Shown here: piece by piece, positions 5,495 to 8,086 of the stretch
Numbering within the stretch: position 1 is the stretch's first letter
How the letters are laid out: each line of letters begins with the position of its first letter
Assembly (NCBI GenBank): GCA_946624335.1
Contig: CAMOSA010000113.1
Span: 1 to 8,086, forward strand
Direction: 5' to 3'
Source: an uncultured Prevotellaceae bacterium
Lineage (GTDB): Bacteria; Bacteroidota; Bacteroidia; Bacteroidales; Bacteroidaceae
DNA length: 8,086 bases
The notes under the pieces: generated by a model
Database searches by the model: none
Told to the model about the DNA's origin: nothing
Seen by the model: only the letters and a program-made list of their open reading frames with translations
Translations under genes and position numbers: made by a program

Positions 5495-6421
5495 ATGATC
5501 GCAAAACAACTGACCGAGCTCATCGGCAATACGCCGCTCGTCGAGCTCAACCGCTACGCCCAGGCCAATGGCCTCACGTCGCCCCTCATCGCCAAAGTAG
5601 AGTTCTTCAACCCCGGCGGCAGCGTCAAGGACCGCATCGCCCTCGCCATGATCGAGGATGCCGAGGCGCGCGGTGTGCTCAAGCCCGGTGCCACCATCAT
5701 CGAGCCCACCAGCGGCAACACCGGCGTCGGCCTCGCCCTCGTCTCGGCTGTCAAGGGCTACCATCTCATCCTGACGATGCCCGAGACGATGAGCGTCGAA
5801 CGCCGTAACCTCGTCAGGGCCTATGGCGCCGAGGTGCGTCTGACGCCCGGCAAGGAAGGCATGAAAGGAGCTATCGCTGCTGCTGAGGCGCTGCGCGATG
5901 CCACGCCGGGCAGCGTCATCCTTCAGCAGTTTCAGAACGCTGCCAACCCCGCCCGCCATTATGCCACCACGGGCGTTGAGATCTGGGAGCAGACCGAGGG
6001 GCAGGTCGACATCTTCGTGGCAGGCGTCGGCACGGGAGGCACCGTCTCCGGCGTAGGCCGCCGGCTGAAGGAGCTGAACCCGCAGGTGCAGATCGTCGCC
6101 GTCGAGCCCAAGGCCTCCGCCGTCCTGGGCGGCCAGCCCTCAGGGCCTCATAAGATCCAGGGTATCGGTGCCGGCTTCGTCCCTGCCACCTACGATGCCA
6201 GCGTCATCGACGAAGTCTTCGATGTCGACAACGACGATGCCTTCCGCACCTCGCGCCAGTTGGCGACGTCCGAAGGCCTCCTCGTCGGCATCTCCGCCGG
6301 TGCCGCCGTCTATGCCGCCACCGAGGTAGCCCGTCGCCCCGGAAACCAGGGCAAGCGCATCGTCGTCCTCTTGCCCGACACCGGCGAGCGCTATCTCTCC
6401 ACGGAGCTGTTTGCCGGTTGA
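5495..6421 (+). CDS. cysK: Cysteine synthase A (O-acetylserine sulfhydrylase)
   Basis: CysK makes L-cysteine from O-acetylserine and sulfide, a cytoplasmic PLP enzyme, here 308 residues as expected. Motifs are TELIGNTPLVEL at 7-18, Lys45 in FFNPGGSVKDR (Schiff base), PTSGNTGVGLA at 71-81 (substrate loop), GVGTGGTVSG at 177-186 (phosphate loop), GPHKIQGIGAGFVP at 217-230, and Ser267 in VGISAGA (pyridine nitrogen). The ATG at 5495 is chosen because it gives MIAKQLTELIGNTP, the normal start; the frame is open further upstream to 5402, but that stretch contains the promoter and looks non-coding. CysK and CysM can be hard to separate, but the HKIQGIGAGFVP segment favours CysK. It follows metY by 200 bp and has its own promoter, so the two may be co-regulated rather than strictly co-transcribed. 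Confidence 0.96.
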   Translation: MIAKQLTELIGNTPLVELNRYAQANGLTSPLIAKVEFFNPGGSVKDRIALAMIEDAEARGVLKPGATIIEPTSGNTGVGLALVSAVKGYHLILTMPETMSVERRNLVRAYGAEVRLTPGKEGMKGAIAAAEALRDATPGSVILQQFQNAANPARHYATTGVEIWEQTEGQVDIFVAGVGTGGTVSGVGRRLKELNPQVQIVAVEPKASAVLGGQPSGPHKIQGIGAGFVPATYDASVIDEVFDVDNDDAFRTSRQLATSEGLLVGISAGAAVYAATEVARRPGNQGKRIVVLLPDTGERYLSTELFAG

Positions 6422-6422
6422 A

Positions 6423-6486
6423 TGAAGCATGAAAGGGAAGCCCCCTCCCCGTGGCCGCGGGAAAGGGGCTTACCTTTCATGCTTCA
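6423..6486. terminator. Strong GC-rich hairpin between convergent cysK and phosphatase-fold gene
   Basis: Arms of 29 nt at 6423-6451 and 6458-6486 match as inverted repeats at 26 of 29 positions, around a 6-nt loop, TGGCCG. The outer part is made of ATGAAGC-type heptamers, the inner part of CCCC/GGGG blocks. It begins 2 bp after the cysK stop and ends 5 bp before the stop codon of the convergent gene. A bidirectional terminator or mRNA-end stabiliser is likely; there is no good T tract, so rho-independent termination is not certain. Confidence 0.65.
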
Positions 6487-6501
6487 TGCTTCACTCTTCA
6501 T
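6474..6501. repeat. Heptamer array overlapping the end of the phosphatase-fold gene
   Basis: Four consecutive 7-mers, CTTTCAT GCTTCAT GCTTCAC TCTTCAT, run from the hairpin into the last codons of the minus-strand gene. Inverted copies, ATGAAGC and ATGAAAG, lie at 6422-6435 and form the outer stem of the hairpin. Confidence 0.7.
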
Positions 6502-7390
6502 TCATGAGAGGTCCTTCATTCAAGAACCTTATGCGTGCGAACACGGGGTTGTGGTCCGACAGGTTATGCCTTGACATCCGCCCGTTCATATCCTTCTGCC
6601 ATCGTCCGTCGGTGAGGATGGCATAGTCCTCGACGATGGCAGCCGGGGTGACGAAGATGTGGTCGATGCGCTCCTTGGTGTGGAAGTGGTAGTCGAAGCC
6701 ATTGTACGTCCCGTTCTCGGCGAAGCGGTGTTGCGAGGCCGTATAGCAGTCCTTGAGCACGCCGGACTCGGTGAAGAGCGTGTAGAGCTCGTCGGTCTGA
6801 GGCACGTTGAAGTCGCCTGTCAGCACGGCGAGGCGCCGTCCGCCCTCGGTCATCGTCGTGATGCGCTGCATCACCAGCCTGGCCGACTCGCGACGTGCCG
6901 TCGTGCCTACGTGGTCCATGTGCAGGTTGAGGAAGAAGAAGTCCTGCCCGCTCATGCGGTCGCGGAAGTGGCCCCACGAGCAGATGCGTATGCAGGCGGC
7001 ATCCCATCCCAGCGCCGGGCGGTCCGGCGTCTCGTTGAGCCAGAAGTTGCCCTTCTCCAGCAGCTCTACGCGCTGCGGGTTATAGAAGATGGCGGCATAC
7101 TCGCCGGCCTCCTTGCCGTCGTCGCGCCCGACGCCGATCCATCGATAGGCGGGCAGCGCCCGCTCCATGTCCGCGAGCTGTGGACGCAGCACCTCCTGGG
7201 CGCCGAAGATGTCGGGGCGCTCCCAGATGATCTGGTCGCAGAGGCTCCGGCAGCGCCGATGCCAGCCTTCGCCGCGGATGCTGTCCGCGTCGTTCTTGTA
7301 GCGGATGTTGTAGCTGCCGACGGTCAGCTCCTGGGCCATGGCGCAGACGCAGCACAGACATGCCATGGCGAGCAAGACAGATTGCTTCAT
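6491..7390 (-). CDS. Secreted endonuclease/exonuclease/phosphatase family hydrolase
   Basis: The 299-residue protein starts with a signal peptide (MKQSVLLAMACLCCVCAMAQ, probable cleavage AMA-Q at 19/20), so it acts outside the cytoplasm. The mature part is one EEP (DNase I-like) domain: Asn28 in GSYNIRY, Glu66 in GAQEV (metal ligand), YAAIFYNP at 98-105, His157 in NLHMDH, Asp193 and Asn195 in TGDFNV, Asp243-His244 in RIDHIFV, and Asp279-His280 in LSDHNPV. All expected catalytic residues are present. Family members cleave DNA, phosphoinositides, sphingomyelin or other phosphodiesters; the substrate cannot be told here. The final residues (NEGPLMNEE) lie beyond the usual domain end and are partly encoded by a heptamer repeat. 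It converges on cysK and has its own promoter. I would name it only to family level. Confidence 0.93.
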   Translation of the reverse strand: MKQSVLLAMACLCCVCAMAQELTVGSYNIRYKNDADSIRGEGWHRRCRSLCDQIIWERPDIFGAQEVLRPQLADMERALPAYRWIGVGRDDGKEAGEYAAIFYNPQRVELLEKGNFWLNETPDRPALGWDAACIRICSWGHFRDRMSGQDFFFLNLHMDHVGTTARRESARLVMQRITTMTEGGRRLAVLTGDFNVPQTDELYTLFTESGVLKDCYTASQHRFAENGTYNGFDYHFHTKERIDHIFVTPAAIVEDYAILTDGRWQKDMNGRMSRHNLSDHNPVFARIRFLNEGPLMNEE

Positions 7391-7466
7391 AGACCTCTAT
7401 ACTTTTTTTGCGATAAGTCGTTACAGCGGGAGGGCATGGGCCATACACACCCCTTCCTTCGCGCTG

Positions 7467-7474
7467 CAAAGATA
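7467..7474 (-). promoter_or_regulatory. Promoter of the secreted phosphatase-fold gene, -7 box
   Basis: On the minus strand this reads TATCTTTG followed by CAGCG, an exact TAnnTTTG match, 76 bp upstream of the ATG at 7390. No clear -33 TTTG is seen. Confidence 0.6.
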
Positions 7475-7525
7475 CGCTTTTCGCGCTATAATACGCATGA
7501 AATCACGGAAAAGTTACGTATTTCA

Positions 7526-7577
7526 TACCTTTGTGCCGTTATTTTTATGGCAGATGTCGGAGAAAGACCTATCTTTG
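7526..7577 (+). promoter_or_regulatory. Two orphan -7-like boxes pointing into the pseudogene region
   Basis: TACCTTTG at 7526-7533 and TATCTTTG at 7570-7577 both match TAnnTTTG on the plus strand. No intact gene follows. They may be the surviving promoter of the gene whose C-terminal remnant lies at 7701-7916. The 7578-7700 stretch between shows no recognisable coding sequence in any frame. Confidence 0.4.
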
Positions 7578-7700
7578 TACACCTTTTCAGCCTACAAGAC
7601 AAGAAACAGGATCGGCACGACCTCCTCCATGACACCCTGATGCACACGACCGTCGGAGGCTTGGCCCAGCATTGGAACATCACCGCGGGACGCAGCATGA

Positions 7701-7916
7701 GAGGAAACAGATCCGATGGAGCGGCGAGGGATAGATAGCGACAGTTACTGGCTCGCCTTCATCAAGACGGGTAACCCCCAACGTGAAGGGCGTGCCGACA
7801 AGGGAGCCCTACAACGAGCAGACGGGCGTCGCGATGATTCTCGACGACCGCTGCGAGCCTCGCCAACACCATGACCGCGAACTGATGCAGCTGAGCCGAA
7901 GTATCTGGTGATGTGA
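7701..7916 (+). pseudogene. C-terminal remnant of a type-B carboxylesterase, frameshifted
   Basis: In one frame (from about 7734) the DNA reads DSDSYWLAFIKTGNPQREG, which resembles the conserved SDYWVNFAKTGDPNG region near the end of type-B carboxylesterases (para-nitrobenzyl esterase group). The frame then has to shift: from 7807 it reads PYNEQTGVAMILDDRCEPR and on through HHDRELMQLSR, matching the usual WPAYN...MILD...C-terminal tail. A second shift near 7899 restores KYLVM and a stop at 7914-7916. In-frame stops also precede the fragment (TGA at 7698-7700). The roughly 400 or more residues carrying the oxyanion hole, Ser, Glu and His are absent from the window. I infer a decayed gene with a large internal or 5' deletion; sequencing error could explain the shifts but not the missing body. 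Recognition is from memory of the family. Confidence 0.55.
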
Positions 7917-8013
7917 TAAGTACATGCACAGCAATAGGTTATACAATAAATCAATGAAGACTGATGTTTGGATGGATGCCGATTGACGTCTAATTCAATA
8001 TCCAACAACAATT

Positions 8014-8021
8014 TATATTTG
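8014..8021 (+). promoter_or_regulatory. Promoter-like -7 box near the right edge
   Basis: TATATTTG matches TAnnTTTG. It is only 12 bp before the ATG at 8034, giving a very short leader, so it may be chance in AT-rich DNA (the 7917-8033 stretch shows no other features). Confidence 0.25.
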
Positions 8022-8033
8022 ACGACAATCATC

Positions 8034-8086
8034 ATGAATCTAATCGTCCGCTCGGCGCTTGCGACGCTTCTTGAGGTATCAAGCGT
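8034..8086 (+). CDS. Possible 5' end of a gene running off the window
   Basis: An ATG at 8034 opens a frame that stays open to the window edge and reads MNLIVRSALATLLEVSS. Base composition changes here from AT-rich spacer to the G/C-rich style of the other genes. Seventeen codons are too few to identify a family. Confidence 0.25.
   Translation, partial: MNLIVRSALATLLEVSS

Noticed and set aside
6659..7546. Long plus-strand frame antisense to the secreted hydrolase
   Set aside because: The minus-strand gene has a signal peptide, a promoter and all catalytic residues; the plus-strand frame has none and is compositional shadow.
7547..7738. A 63-codon plus-strand frame (MADVGERPIF...) after a -7-like box
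   Set aside because: It is the tail of a long frame that is antisense to the secreted hydrolase, overlaps the second -7-like box and the esterase remnant, and its product shows no recognisable motif.
7745..8035. A 96-codon minus-strand frame across the esterase remnant
   Set aside because: Antisense to the recognisable esterase motifs, with half AT-rich spacer and half Arg/Ser-rich shadow sequence; no promoter or family signature.

Overview
The window looks like chromosomal DNA from a Bacteroidales bacterium, most likely Prevotella or a close relative. Four promoters fit the Bacteroidota -7 consensus TAnnTTTG, Shine-Dalgarno sequences are weak or absent, coding regions favour G/C at third positions, intergenic DNA is AT-rich and repeat-laden, and the cobT-cobS-cobC order is common in this group. 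The assignment rests on these features only; no database was searched.

Layout. (1) Positions 1-2349, plus strand: the end of a cobalamin nucleotide-loop assembly operon, with cobT (5' end cut off by the window edge), cobS and cobC. Together they activate the lower-ligand base, join it to adenosylcobinamide-GDP and remove the phosphate. (2) 2350-2565: an almost all-pyrimidine stretch with three tandem copies of a 55-bp unit. (3) 2566-3255, plus: a DUF554 membrane protein that starts with TTG. (4) 3254-3343: a long inverted repeat, probably a terminator, shared with the convergent gene. (5) 3343-3807, minus: an Lrp/AsnC-family regulator, divergent from (6) 4002-5294, plus: an O-acetylhomoserine sulfhydrylase-type PLP enzyme (metY), followed by (7) 5495-6421, plus: cysteine synthase cysK with its own promoter. 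Genes 6 and 7 both fix sulfide into amino-acid precursors, and the Lrp-like protein is a plausible local regulator of them. (8) 6423-6501: a strong hairpin and heptamer repeats between convergent genes. (9) 6491-7390, minus: a secreted endonuclease/exonuclease/phosphatase-fold protein. (10) 7391-8086: no intact gene. It holds promoter-like boxes, the frameshifted C-terminal remnant of a type-B carboxylesterase, and possibly the first codons of a gene that runs off the window.

The protein-coding content is ordinary. I found no new defence, mobile or biosynthetic system, no CRISPR array, no tRNA or rRNA and no insertion sequence. The points most worth a second look are non-coding: 7-bp tandem arrays in several gene junctions, the 55-bp pyrimidine repeat with mirror symmetry, a low-complexity in-frame insertion in CobT, a repeated GATATTT(T)CT motif in the lrp/metY and cysK promoters, and the esterase remnant.
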